The translations under genes and the position numbers were made by a program. A DNA stretch of 64,000 bases from positions 34,847,488 through 34,911,487 of the forward strand of contig CM073898.1 in NCBI GenBank assembly GCA_037176705.1, written 5' to 3'. Below, piece by piece: positions 35,402 through 46,194 of the stretch (positions are counted from its first letter, which is position 1; each line of letters opens with the position of its first letter). The notes beneath the pieces are model-generated. The model had not been told where the DNA came from. It was given only the letters and a program-made list of their open reading frames with translations, and searched no databases. The DNA comes from Molossus alvarezi (taxonomy: Eukaryota > Chordata > Mammalia > Chiroptera > Molossidae).

Positions 35402-37611
35402 GTTTGCATAATATATACACATATAATTACACCTGTAATATACATATTACATATTATATGATGTATAATATGCCCAATATAATGCATTCTACATATATGA
35501 TATGTAGTATTACAGACAATATGCTCCTATTAGGGCAGAATGTGACTAATTCACAATTACAGAACATGTAATAATAAGCACTCAGGAATAGTTATTGAAT
35601 AAAGGCTCAGAGCTGTGCTTTCATGAGTATGTGCTGCACGGTATGTACAGGACGGATTTGGGCATGGGGAGGGAGACTCAGTGACGTGCTAGTAGAATTG
35701 TAGAAGAGAGCAGTCCAGCAGAGAAATGAAGACAATAAGAAAGGAAAGAATGGAAGTTGCAGGAAGCTACATGGAGAAAATCAGCCAGCCTTGTTAAGTC
35801 TGTGGTGAGAAAAAGCAAACGACATATTTTACAGCATCATCTTGCATTTCTGGGGAAAAACACTATTATTAACATGTAAAGTGAAAAGACAGAGTCATTG
35901 AGTGGCAAGATCTTAAGTTTGAAGGGTGTAGGAATCTTTTCATGATTGAGTTACAGCAGTAAGTATAAAATTAGGAGTAATCTGCAGAGAGTGGAGAGAT
36001 GAAGCCTTTGTTGGTAGCAGGTGAGATACCAAAGAGAAACTATAGGGGGAAAAAAGCTGCTGGAGAAAGAGCCTTTAGGAATATTCACAGGAAATGTGGG
36101 CCAAGAGAGAAAAAATCAAAGTAGGAGGGAGGAAGAAACAGGGAACAGGGTACAGGAATCCAGTCATTCATCACTATGCCTTATTCATTGCTTCCGAAAA
36201 CTGCAATCGCATCTACATGACTAGTATATTTGTCTTTCTACCTTTCTATGCACCATCCTACAGAGTTCAGCAGGATGTGAATGTAGTACAAAGTGCACAG
36301 ATGAATGTTCTCCAGCTTTAATCCATTTGTGTGTAACACATTCCCTAGTTAAGCCATTCATCACTATTTGCTGACATTCATAGACAGTGCATTTTCTTAC
36401 ATGCATTTACTTCATAAAACGCCAGAAGAAATTAAATTATGTTGGAACAGGGTGATGTCTAGCACAATTGGAAGAGGAAGAAATGGTTCTTGACATTATC
36501 ATCCCAGTGTTAATGTCCTGATCCTGATTTTTCTTACAAAGCAAACAGTTTACTAGGAAGTGTCTAATTGATTAATGTAATTAAAAACTAAAGTTCCTTG
36601 TGAAGGGAACAAAGACCTCCTGTTCAGAATCCAAGATGCTGAGTATTAAGTCATTGACTGGTTCCGACACAGCTGTATTATTTTACATTACAATGTTTAT
36701 AGCATCGCTGGTGAAATATGGTTTGTAAGATGGGCAAAACTGATGGCTGGAGACATTGGTCTTCTTAAGATTAGAAAAGGTTAATAATTCCTTCTTCTCG
36801 ACATTTTTGTTACACTGTTTATGAAAGGAAAGCCTTTCTGGCATTTGCAAAGAAACAACTGATTCTATATAATACTATTAGGAGTCCATAGATATGGCAA
36901 GTGTTTTCTTGTCAGGATGGGACAGACACTGTCTGAGATGGGGGCAGCCAGAGATCCCACCCTTCATCACATGCCAGATAACTGCCTTCCTATAAGTTCA
37001 CTCAAGTAGAAAATGAACAGCTGCCAATGTTGATCATAGAGATAGAAAATGCTGCTTCCAGGAATGAAAGCCTCTTTTTTTGTTTTTTAAACATTAAAAC
37101 AATATGCTATGGGCTTCTGCTGAAATAGCAAGAGGGCCAGACTTGATAAAATCATAGTCATGAAACTGATCAGTTGCTTCTTGATGTGTTTACAGAATTT
37201 TACAACAGCTGCTCAAAAGTGGCCTCAAAACTAACAAAGAAAAACATTCTGTTTTCAATCTTTGGTGAATTATTTTTAAGTTTCCAAGCACATTGTTCAG
37301 AATAAAATTTCACCAAGATAACAATGTTCAGAACTAGACTATTTGGAGGATTATAAACTATATCAATATGACATTATATCACTGGACAATTTCAGAGTAT
37401 TTTTTGTCCCCCAGAGAACCAAAACACCTCTCAAAACAAGAGGCCTATTTCAAAAGATCAACATGTATGCATTGTCTCTCAGTAATCAGAGTCTAATTAA
37501 TAATAAAAAAAAAGCTAATGGTTCAAATATAACTTGTTATTAAAGCTCAAACTGCTAGAATGAAAACACAAGTGAAGTAGATAAAATGTACGCTGAGTAA
37601 TAAGCAGCTTC
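35402..37611. other. Unique stretch, no gene seen
   Basis: AT-rich sequence near 35405-35520 gives many short palindromes. Interval 35690-36120 is purine-rich and loosely resembles the unnamed ancient repeat, but not enough to call. No splice-bounded frame was seen. Confidence 0.45.
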
Positions 37612-37627
37612 AAGATTGTTAATTGAA
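37612..37627. other. Left target-site duplication of the L1 at 37628-39448
   Basis: AAGATTGTTAATTGAA matches AAGATTGATAATTGAA at 39449-39464 at 15 of 16 positions. Confidence 0.88.
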
Positions 37628-37649
37628 TTCACAGAAAGAGAAACTAAAA

Positions 37650-38213
37650 AAAAAAAAAACCCATTTACCATCACGGCAAAAAAAATTAAGATACGTAGGA
37701 ATAAACTTAACCAAAGAAATAACGGACCTATTCGCAGAAAACTACGGGTCATTGAAAAAAGAAATAGAGGAAGATATAAAAAAAAAGTGGAAGCACATAC
37801 CTTGTTCATGGATTGAAAGAATCAACATCATTAAAATGTTCATACTACCCAAAACAATCTATAAATTCAATGCAATCCCCATCAAAATACCAATGACATA
37901 CTTCACAGAACTAGAACAAATACTTCAAAAGTTCATATGGAACCAAAAAAGACCTCGAATACCCACAACAATCTTGAAAAAGAAGAACAAAGTTGGAGGG
38001 ATCACATTACCAGATATCAGGTTATACTACAAAGCCACTGTAATCAAAACAACCTGGTACTGGCACAAGAAAAGACATATAGACCAGTGGAACAAAACAG
38101 AGAACCTGGAAATAGACCCAAGGCAATATGCTCAATTAATATTTCACAAAGGTGGCAAGAGCATACAGTGGAGTCAAGACAGCCTCTTTAATAAATGGTG
38201 TTGGGAAAATTGA
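37650..38213 (+). pseudogene. L1 ORF2 relic, segment 1 (reverse-transcriptase thumb and following region)
   Basis: Encodes text typical of L1 ORF2 downstream of the polymerase palm: PFTITAKK in one frame, then after a frameshift near the A-run at about 37680, [74 protein letters not shown] and [15 protein letters not shown] stops this frame at 38211-38213. In intact L1 the protein makes the cDNA copy at a nicked target; here only the C-terminal third is left and it is broken. Confidence 0.93.
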
Positions 38214-38214
38214 A

Positions 38215-38376
38215 CAGCTACATGCAAAAAAAATGAAACTTACACCATACCCAAGACTAAACTCAAAATGGATAAAAGACTTAAATGTGACTCATGAATC
38301 CATAAAAATCCTAGAAGAAAATGTAGGCAATAAGATTTCAGACATCATACACTGCAGAATTTTCACTGGTACATAA
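38215..38376 (+). pseudogene. L1 ORF2 relic, segment 2 (shifted frame)
   Basis: The homology continues in another frame: [34 protein letters not shown], ending at TAA 38374-38376. The frame change occurs around the A-run at 38226-38233. Interval 38377-38461 still resembles ORF2 at the DNA level ('gactacatcaaactcaaaag') but contains further breaks. Confidence 0.88.
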
Positions 38377-38461
38377 GGCAACAGAAACAAAGGAAAAAAT
38401 GAACACATGGGACTACATCAAACTCAAAAGCTTCTGAGCAGCAAAAGATACAATCATCAAA

Positions 38462-39205
38462 ATGGAAAGGCAACCCACTATATGGGAGAGCATAATCGCC
38501 AATGATATATCAGATAAGGGGTTAATTTCCAATATATATAGAGTGCTCATACAACTCAACAAAACGAAGTCAAAGAACCCAATTAAAAAATGGGCAGAGG
38601 AACTAAATAGACACCTCTCCAAAAAGGACATACAAATAGCTAAGAGACATATGAAGAAATGCTCAACATCACTAATCATCAGAAAGATGCAAATTAAAAC
38701 AACAGTGAGGTATCACCTCACACCTGTCAGAATGTCCGCCATCAACAAATCATCAAACATCAAGTGTTGGCGAGGGTGTGGAGAGAAGGGGACTCTAGTG
38801 CACTGCTGGTGGGAATGCAGACTGGTGCAGCCACTATGGAAAACAATATGGTGCTACCTCAAAAAATTAAAAATTGAACTTCCATTTGACCCAGTGATCC
38901 CACTTCTAGGAATATACCCTAAGAAGCCTGAAACACCAATCAGAAAGAATATATGTACCCTCATGCTCATAGCAGCACTATTTACAATAGCTAAGATCTG
39001 GAAACAGCCCAAATGTCCCTCAGTAGACAAATGGATAAAAAAGCTGTGGTACATATACACAATAGAGTACTATGCAGCTGTAAGAAAGAAAGATCTCTTA
39101 GCCTTTGAGACGACATGGAGGGACCTAGAAAGTATTATTCTAAGTGAAACAAGCCAAACAAAGAAAGACAAGTTTCATATGATCTCACTTATTTGTGGAA
39201 TATAA
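38462..39205 (+). pseudogene. L1 ORF2 relic, segment 3 (C-terminal domain with Cys-rich motif)
   Basis: A 247-codon open frame covering the ORF2 C-terminus. It keeps the cysteine-rich motif C102-x3-C106-x7-H114-x4-C119 ([18 protein letters not shown]), then [46 protein letters not shown] and the ORF2 end [13 protein letters not shown] before TAA. The internal Met is not a biological start: intact ORF2 is one protein of about 1,270 residues. The frame is long because this segment is young, not because it is under selection in this copy. Confidence 0.93.
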
Positions 39206-39448
39206 TGAACATAACAGTCTGAGGAATGGAGTAATCCCAAAGACGTGGAAGTGGGGTACAGACTGACAATCCCCAGGAGAGGGGATGGTGGGGGAGAGAT
39301 AAACCACAGAACTTATATGCATGTATGCATGAATAATGGACACGGACAACAAAGCTGGGGACAGGGTGGGGAGGGAGGTGGAGGGGGAATCAGTGGGGGA
39401 AAAAGGAGAAACATCTGTAACAAAAATAAATTAATTAATTTTTTAAAA
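39206..39448 (+). other. L1 3' UTR and tail
   Basis: After the ORF2 stop come a purine-rich UTR, a G-rich stretch (GGGTGGGGAGGGAGGTGGAG) of the kind that can form G-quadruplexes in L1 3' UTRs, and 'acaaaaataaattaattaat' with a short A tail. Confidence 0.85.
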
Positions 39449-39464
39449 AGATTGATAATTGAAG

Positions 39465-40534
39465 AATCTATTCAAGGATACAGCCCTGTCCTTCACTGGG
39501 ATCCTGTGCCTTCAAAAAAAAAACTATGAATGCAGAGATGCGAAGAGACAAAGAACTAGAGAAATCATCTGGAAAGAAAGAAGGGTTGTCCCTTATTTTA
39601 AAATAATGAGAACTTTTACTTTGTGACTGGTTATTGATACAAGAGGGAGTTTTGAAATTATATTGTGACATAATTATCCTGTGGAAGAAAAAAATTCTTC
39701 AATGTCCAAGACTTGGTGTGTTTGTGAAAAATGCATCCTCATTATTTTACAGCCAAGTATGCTCAAAGTTTACAAAGAAAAAAAAAGCATTGTTTTCACG
39801 ATCATTATAATCTTATAGGTGAGATAACATGAAGGATTGGTGACTTGACTGTAAAGATTCTGCAATAAACTCTACAATAAATAACCGATGGGTTTGGGTT
39901 ACAACTCAAGTCAAACCTTTGCTTTTTGAGATCACAAAACAGTAAGGATCAAAGTGTGTTCCAGGGTTTATGCTTTTTCTTATATCCATCTAGGTACAGC
40001 TTCTAGTACTGATGAAATAGATTAGTAAAGAAAGAGGTTTTTTGTTACAAAAAGACTGCGATAGCAATTTGTTACAGAAAAATTTATAATAAGAAAATGT
40101 GAGCAGGTAAATATTTCCTAAATATATCTTAAAGAATTGCTCAAAAGAGACTTAAGGGGACAAAAGAATTTCCCAGAGTGTTCTGTGCTTCCTGTCAAAC
40201 ACTCAATGAACCCTAGGTCAGATTTGTGATCTCTAAGTGTTGTTCATTTGTTGCAATAAAAATAAGTCAAAATTTTTTGAGAAGATAACTCTAAGAGTCC
40301 ACTATACTTTTTAATATTAAATACCATTGTGTAAGATTATATCCTAAGCTTTGTAAAATTAAAATTATATACACCATTTCTTGGTGAAAGCCCTTCATTG
40401 AATAATGGCCAACTTTATTGTGAAAAATCCAGTTAATATTTTATTACAGATGCCGTGTGTTATGGTGTCTATAATTTTGTATATTAGGCTATTGGTTAGA
40501 ATGTAATTCCTACTGTAATAGCATTTCTGGAGAA
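39465..40534. other. Unique AT-rich stretch, no gene seen
   Basis: No named repeat or exon signal between the L1 and the direct repeat at 40535. Confidence 0.5.
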
Positions 40535-40578
40535 CAATTAGATTTGACATGTCTCATTTCAATTCATACACCCATTCT
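40535..40578. repeat. Direct repeat copy 1
   Basis: Begins CAATTAGATTTGACATGTCT and ends CACCCATTC. A second copy lies at 40837-40880 with about 80 per cent identity and the same orientation. Confidence 0.8.
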
Positions 40579-40679
40579 AGAAACATAATCTGTCCTAATC
40601 TATCATAACTGCCAGGACGTCTGTAGTACTTCAGTGGTACTTTACAGCTAATGTCACCACCGCCCACCACTCATCTGCA

Positions 40680-40835
40680 AAGTGAATTTAACTTTAAGAA
40701 AAGTATTTGCATTTATCAACTTACTTCATCTTCACAATGGCTCTATAAATTGGGGGGAGTAAGGATTATGAACTAAATTCCACTTATGAGGAAACTGAGG
40801 CAACAATGAATTAGTGGCAAAATCTGAACAAGAAT
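40680..40835 (-). mobile_element. MIR SINE, antisense
   Basis: 'tttgcatttatcaacttact', 'catcttcacaatggctctat' and 'acttatgaggaaactgaggc' follow the antisense MIR order. It lies between the two copies of a 44-bp direct repeat. Confidence 0.82.
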
Positions 40836-40836
40836 T

Positions 40837-40880
40837 CAATTAGATTTGACACATCTCATTTCAATTTGTTCACCTATTCA
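40837..40880. repeat. Direct repeat copy 2
   Basis: Begins CAATTAGATTTGACACATCT and ends CACCTATTC; partner of 40535-40578. Confidence 0.8.
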
Positions 40881-41254
40881 AATCATTTGGCTCCAAACTA
40901 ATGCATGCTTCTCTAAAAAGCAGCCTGGTTATTTCCAGAAGCTCAATTCAATAGGCATATTCAACATATGGGTTAAAAATGTTGAGACTATCAGGCTAAC
41001 TACCACTGCATATATCCCCAAGGTGAGGTGCATCCTTACTCTTGTTTCTTAAAATGATTCCTTAATAGCAAAGGCAGAATGGAGGGAAGTTTGACAGGAA
41101 AACTGCTTTTCCTTATAGACCCAGACTAGTTGCTTCTTGGTGAAACCTGCTTCTGTGGTGAGCAAAGATTTATAGCATCTGAAATAGTCGATACATTTTT
41201 GATATATCTGCTTTGACAGTCAGCAATACATTATAGATTATTCATTATAATGTC

Positions 41255-41365
41255 TAGACAGTGGGCTCCTAAAAAACAAAACAGAATAAAACCTTGCTTA
41301 TTTTATTCCCCTTGGTTAGTGTCGGGCACATAGAAGTTGCTCAGTAAAATTTGTGAAATGGAGGA
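41255..41365 (+). mobile_element. L2 LINE 3'-terminal fragment
   Basis: 'gacagtgggctcctaaaaaa', 'ttagtgtcgggcacatagaa' and 'gttgctcagtaaaatttgtg' follow the L2 terminus ('gcctggcacatagtaggtgctcaataaat'-type). Confidence 0.68.
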
Positions 41366-42114
41366 AGAAAGACACGAGTGACTTGGAACTTCCTTATGCA
41401 AATCACTCTGTTGAGTTCATCTAGGATGCACAAGAGTATAGGCCAAAGGAAACATGTTTGAAGTCCGTGTAAAAAAGATAGTCTTAAAAACGAGGTCATA
41501 GATTAACTTAGTTTGACTACTTGATTTGAAAATTACCAGTTTTGGCTTATACTAAAGAGACCAACTTTTTCATACAACTCAATAACAAATTAGGTATCTT
41601 GACCAAAGTGTTACCCAAACTGCTCTTCATTCATTCAAATTGATTTCTATGTTCTGATTTCATGAACCTGATCTATCACTCAGGGCAATAAACTACATGA
41701 GAACTAGGCAATGTTTTATATGGTGTTAAGAAGAAAACATTATTACTGGCACTTGTATCAAATAAAATTGCTTTCTTTGACAAGCTAACTCAAACCAAGA
41801 AAATGAATTTGTTGAGGCTCTTCATAAACCTTACATAAAGTTTGCAATCTTCTAAATGTAAAACTCTACTTATAAACACTGTCAGGGTAAAATTTCATCT
41901 TAAAACAGAGTGATTGCTTCTATTTCCTGTGATGTTTACACAGCAACTTCTGCAGAATTACTCTAAAAAAGAAATAGAAAAGAAAATCAATAGCAACAGT
42001 GCACTATGAAATAACCTTTGTGGCAGGAACGGAACCAGAAGATTAAGATGAGGCCATAAAAGAATGAAATAATGAAAAGAGCTCCAATCTCAAGCTCATA
42101 AGGAACACTGAAGA

Positions 42115-42152
42115 TGATTTTGTATATACATATAATATTATATACAAAATCA
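42115..42152. repeat. Perfect 14-bp inverted repeat with 10-nt loop
   Basis: Arms TGATTTTGTATATA (42115-42128) and TATATACAAAATCA (42139-42152) are exact reverse complements. AT-rich, so it could arise by chance or from a decayed MITE end. Confidence 0.85.
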
Positions 42153-42303
42153 CTTTCTAGTAATAATTAATATCATTCTGCTTAACCTTGTGATATCTGC
42201 AAACTTTAGACATTATTTAGAAAAAGACACTTTAAAGCGTTATTACAAATCTCTCATTTTCCACCTAAATTTTTTAATGGTATTCTAATTTTTAAAAAAA
42301 TTA

Positions 42304-42320
42304 ACACACACACACACACA
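42304..42320. repeat. (CA)n short microsatellite
   Basis: Eight CA units directly upstream of a Ves insertion. Confidence 0.9.
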
Positions 42321-42359
42321 AACATAATCTCTTTGCTTTCTTTAAAAATTACAAACTGC

Positions 42360-42611
42360 ACCCTGGCTGGTTTTGCTCAGCAGTTAGAGAGTCGGCTCGC
42401 GGACCAATGAGTTGCGGGTTTGATTCTGATCAAGAGCACGAGCCTAGGTTGTGGTTTGTCCCTGGCCCTGGTCAGGGTCATGTGGGAGGCAGCCAGTCGA
42501 TGTGTCTCTCTCACATCGATATTTTTCTCTCTCTCCTTCCCTCCCATTCTATCTGAAGATAAATAGGAAAATATTCTTGGGTGAGAATTTTAAAAAATAA
42601 ATAAATAAAAT
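42360..42611 (+). mobile_element. Ves SINE (type B)
   Basis: Head CCCTGGCTGGTTTTGCTCAG, 'gagtcggctcgcggaccaat', B box GGGTTTGATTC, 'ccctggccctggtcagggtc', a TC tract and end 'atattcttgggtgagaattt' with an A-rich (TAAA) tail. The target duplication AAAAATTACAAACTGC at 42344-42359 matches 13 of 16 bases at 42612-42627, so this copy is older than its neighbour at 43038. Confidence 0.94.
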
Positions 42612-43037
42612 AAAAATGCCAACCTGCTAATTACACTAGTAATCATAGCTGCTTTTACTATTTTGGGTAACCACCTTCTTTATTATTTGTGTTCCTTTTC
42701 ATTTTTTTCTTCCCTAAGGTCCTGGCAATATAATTTCAAGAATAAAATGTAAAATCTGTCCATTTTTATATTAGATATTGATTTAAGTTTACAATTAGAC
42801 ATGTTTATTTCAAATACTGGGTAAAAATGACTTTAATAATATATAAATAAAATTATACAGAATGTAATACCCTAAATTATCTTGAATTTTACATAATTAC
42901 CATATGTTTTTTTTAGCCTAGCAAAATTTCAAAGCTACATAGTTAAAGACAACTTGTCCAACTCTCCCTAGTATTAGTAATCAGATCCCGTAAAAATTAG
43001 AATCAAATAATCTTCCTTCTATTAAATTACCCATGAG

Positions 43038-43210
43038 GAGCCCTGGATGGTTTGGCTCAATAGTTAGAGTGTCAGCCTTCGGACCAGACTGAAGGGTCTT
43101 GGGTTCAATTCCCAATCAAGGCACATTCCTGAGTTGCAGGTTGATCCCGGGCTCCTGTCGGGTCATGCAGGAGGTAAAAAATCTATGTATCTCTCTCACA
43201 TTGATGCTTT

Positions 43211-43250
<40 letters not shown>

Positions 43251-43390
43251 CTCTCCCCCTCCCTCTCCCTCTCCCTTTCCCTCTCCCTCTCCCTCCTTTT
43301 CTCCCTCCCTTCCTCTCTCTCTAAAAATCAATGGAAAATATCCTTGGGTGAGGATTAACAAAATAAATAAGTAAGTAAGTAAGTAAATAC
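43038..43390 (+). mobile_element. Ves SINE (type B) with expanded TC tract
   Basis: Head GAGCCCTGGATGGTTTGGCT, B box GGTTCAATTCC, 'atcccgggctcctgtcgggt', then a TC/CCCT-rich tract of about 110 bp (43210-43320) that is much longer than in sister copies, end 'aatatccttgggtgaggatt' and a TAAG/TAAA tail. A perfect 12-bp target duplication ATTACCCATGAG lies at 43026-43037 and 43391-43402. Both strands are open through the TC tract (S/L/P-rich or R/E/G-rich frames); these are repeat products. Confidence 0.96.
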
Positions 43391-43402
43391 ATTACCCATG
43401 AG

Positions 43403-45254
43403 TAACAACTGGGTTCTCCTATTTAAACCAAGTAGCTTCCACGCTTAGTAAAATGTCAAGGAGAGAAGGAGATGAGCTTGATAATCTGAAGATTATCTGG
43501 GTTGTCTGCTTTTGCTCATATATTTTGATTTTTGAGCCTTGTTGGCCAACTTGCTTCTGCCTCAGTGTCACAATCTGCTTTAACACTTTAACAAAATAAG
43601 TGTGTCCTACGTTTCTGTATGTTCTTTTGCAGTTGAGAATTGACACGTGCTGTTTGCTTTTGCTGGTAGAAATTCCCCCTATGTTCTTTCTTCGAATCAA
43701 AACCTTATAGAAATAGAAATGTCATTATTTTAATGTAAAAAAGTCCAATAAGTATTTACTTTCACTTGATGTATGACAACCATAAACACGTGTAGTCTGC
43801 TCTTGATGTTATTACTTTAGGAATGTTCATTACTAACACTGCACAGATACAAGACAACATATGGATTTTCAGAGCTGAACCAAGTTCATGAGCAAGATGA
43901 CAATGCAGAGACAACATTTACAATGTGAACTTATTGCAACTATTACTCTGAGTCAAATTCAAAGAGATAGAAGGAAAAACCATTACTCATTTTTTTTAAA
44001 AAGTAAATTCTCCTATCCAAGCTTATTATTTCTTTCCCTTCTATTAGGATATACTGATTTACATTGTATTTCAGTTTTGAAATTCACAAAGACCAACTTC
44101 ACATTGTTTAGTAATTTTTCATTTATACTTATTAAGATTAATTCCATTGCAACAAATATTCTCATATCACTTAATTACATTAACATTTATTGTAATTACA
44201 TATAATAAATTAGACATATTTAAATAAATGAGAGCCACTTGGCATGATGACAGAAGAAAACTGTTTCAGTACAGGAGCGGCAAAGGCATGCTCCACTCTC
44301 CACCTTAAAATGATTTAGACTAATTGACAAAACTTGAAGGAGTTCATTCTGTGGTCAGGATATTTTCTGTATTGTATAGGATTAAAGATACTTTAAATAA
44401 AATATGCTGGTGATAAAAAGATAGAAAAGACCTGAAGAAAAGTGAGAGGTGATTATTTCCTCAATAGTTATTTCAAATAACAATATGATCTTGATAGCCA
44501 CTTTCAATGGGCATTTATTGAGTATATATTATAAAACCAATGTTAACATGAAATGTCAGATTATCAAATGGTACTTATCTTGTTGCCTTTGCTTAGGCAG
44601 TGTGAGCATACCTAGGAGGACCAAGAAGAAATAAACACTACATATTCGAAATACTATGGGGTCAGATCTCCTGCCTTGGCTATGACTAACCAAAGCCCCT
44701 ACCCTCTAGGCCTCCTTCTCCTAATATACTTTCTACCTATAAAAGATGATTTTAGAGTTGCAAAGGAGACAAAATATTCCTAATGAGGAATATAGAGGTT
44801 TTCTTCTTTATATTCGTGTATCATAGCAACTGCCTGTAGGGGGACACTGGCATGTCACTACCAGGCCTTTGTATTTCCTGACATAGCAGTGAAGCAGGAT
44901 CAGCTGGAGAATTGTCACTGGGTTTCATACATGGCTCTGTGGCTTAGGGCCACATGACAAGAGAGATAGGCCTGCTTCTCATCTGGAGGTTTCTGGAGGC
45001 AGAAGGCTTGCTGGAGCAGGCTGTGCTATGTGGGAGAGAACCTAAGAAATGAAAGACAAAGGGCCCCTCTGGTTCTTCTTATCTGCTGGAGGATGTTGAA
45101 GAAGACCTTGGTGGCCAACTGAGCTTCATGTAGAGGAACATGGAGTAGAAAATAGGAAAACTATAGGATGGTCCAGATAATGGTCAGCTGAGGGGAGTTT
45201 CATGAGGAAGGGAAGGGTGAAAGCTATGTACAGAAGGTATCAGGAGAAACAGCA
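43403..45254. other. Unique stretch, no gene seen
   Basis: Interval 44820-45240 is richer in G and C than its surroundings, with no open frame of note and no named repeat. The remainder is AT-rich. Confidence 0.45.
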
Positions 45255-45445
45255 TGTAGTGTTTAAGCATCTTGAAATCAGATGTATCTGGGTTCAAGCC
45301 ACAGCTCTGACAGTGTTTCTAAGACCTTAAGGTCTCTGAGTCCGTTTCCTCCTCTGTAAAATGAGAATAAAAAGCTCTACTTCACGGGGCTTTTGTGAAG
45401 AATAAATGGGACAATGATTTTAAATGACTATACTATGCAAACAGC
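45255..45445 (+). mobile_element. MIR SINE
   Basis: Sense MIR with 'catgtagtgtttaagcatct', 'tgggttcaagccacagctct' (B-box region), 'cgtttcctcctctgtaaaat' and 'gggcttttgtgaagaataaa'. One of the best-kept MIRs here. Confidence 0.9.
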
Positions 45446-45573
45446 TTTATTATTACTTAACCCATACATTACATTCTCCTTCATGTTTTGTCCATAATCT
45501 CTTACCATGTTATATGCATCGTTAGGTCAGCTAGAGTCTTACACAACTTGTGTCATATATTCCCCAGAGCTGC

Positions 45574-46131
45574 TGTAGTGGACAGATTCTAAGCATGACC
45601 TGAAATGAACCTTGTCTTTGTATAATCCTATCCCCTTTGAGTGTGGATGGAACCTATGAATGTAAAATATATATATATAAATATAATAAATTATATAGAG
45701 AAAGATTAACTGAGTAGGCTTAATCTAACCACATGAGCCCATTAAAAGTAGAGAATTTTTGTCCCCCAGATGGTGGCAGAGGTAAAAGTCAGAAAGACAG
45801 AAAGCATGAAAATGTCTCAATGCACTTTTATTACTTTGAAAATGGAGGGGCCCCTGCTGACAGCCAACAGGGAAACAGAAACTTCAGAGCTACAGACTCA
45901 AGGAACTGGATTCTACCAATAACCTCAATAATATGTAAAAGGGTTTTGCCCCTGAGGTGGATAGGAGCCCAGCACAGTTGATAGTTTGAGATCAGCCTTT
46001 TGAGTCCCTCAGAAGAGAACCCATGTAAGCCTGCCTGCACTACTGACCTACTGAACTAGGAGATAATAAAGGGCTGTCATTTTAACCATTACATTTGTCG
46101 TGATCTGTTATGCAGAAATAAAAAACTAACA
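45574..46131 (+). mobile_element. MaLR-type LTR (5' LTR position)
   Basis: A non-coding LTR of the mammalian ERVL/MaLR type: starts TGTAGTGGACAGATTC, then 'ccctttgagtgtggatgg', 'ctaaccacatgagcccatta', 'ctgctgacagccaacaggg', 'caaggaactggattctacca', 'ggagataataaagggctgtc' (AATAAA region) and ends near 'aaaaaactaaca'. A (TA)n run at about 45669-45680 lies inside. The exact subfamily is uncertain. It is followed directly by a primer-binding-site relic. Confidence 0.75.
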
Positions 46132-46138
46132 TAGATTT

Positions 46139-46155
46139 TCGTACCAGAAATGGGG
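46139..46155 (+). other. Relic tRNA-Leu primer-binding site
   Basis: TCGTACCAGAAATGGGG matches 15 of 17 positions of the complement of the tRNA-Leu 3' end (TGGTACCAGAAGTGGGG). It sits a few bases after the LTR end, where a retroviral primer-binding site belongs. ERVL and MaLR elements are known to use tRNA-Leu. Confidence 0.7.
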
Positions 46156-46194
46156 TGCTGCTCCAGCAAATATTTAAAATGTGTCTTTGAAATC

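Larger units (their letters stand above)
37628..39448 (+). mobile_element. 5'-truncated L1 LINE with target-site duplications
   Basis: About 1.8 kb of L1 holding the last part of ORF2, the 3' UTR with a G-rich stretch (about 39350-39410) and an A-rich tail. The 5' 4 kb or so (promoter, ORF1, endonuclease and most of the reverse transcriptase) is absent, as is usual when reverse transcription stops early. The 15/16-matching duplication suggests a moderately recent event. The element cannot be mobile: it lacks the endonuclease and its ORF2 is frameshifted. Confidence 0.95.
41366..42343. other. Unique stretch with a perfect short hairpin, no gene seen
   Basis: Contains the 14-bp perfect inverted repeat at 42115-42152 and a CA microsatellite at 42304-42320. 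No exon signal. Confidence 0.5.

Noticed and set aside
37616..39205. Long frames that look like a reverse-transcriptase gene
   Set aside because: They are the broken ORF2 of a 5'-truncated L1 and not a host gene; the smaller frames around them are shadows in other frames.
43099..43374. Ser/Leu/Pro-rich and Arg/Glu/Gly-rich frames on opposite strands
   Set aside because: Produced by the expanded TC tract of a Ves SINE.
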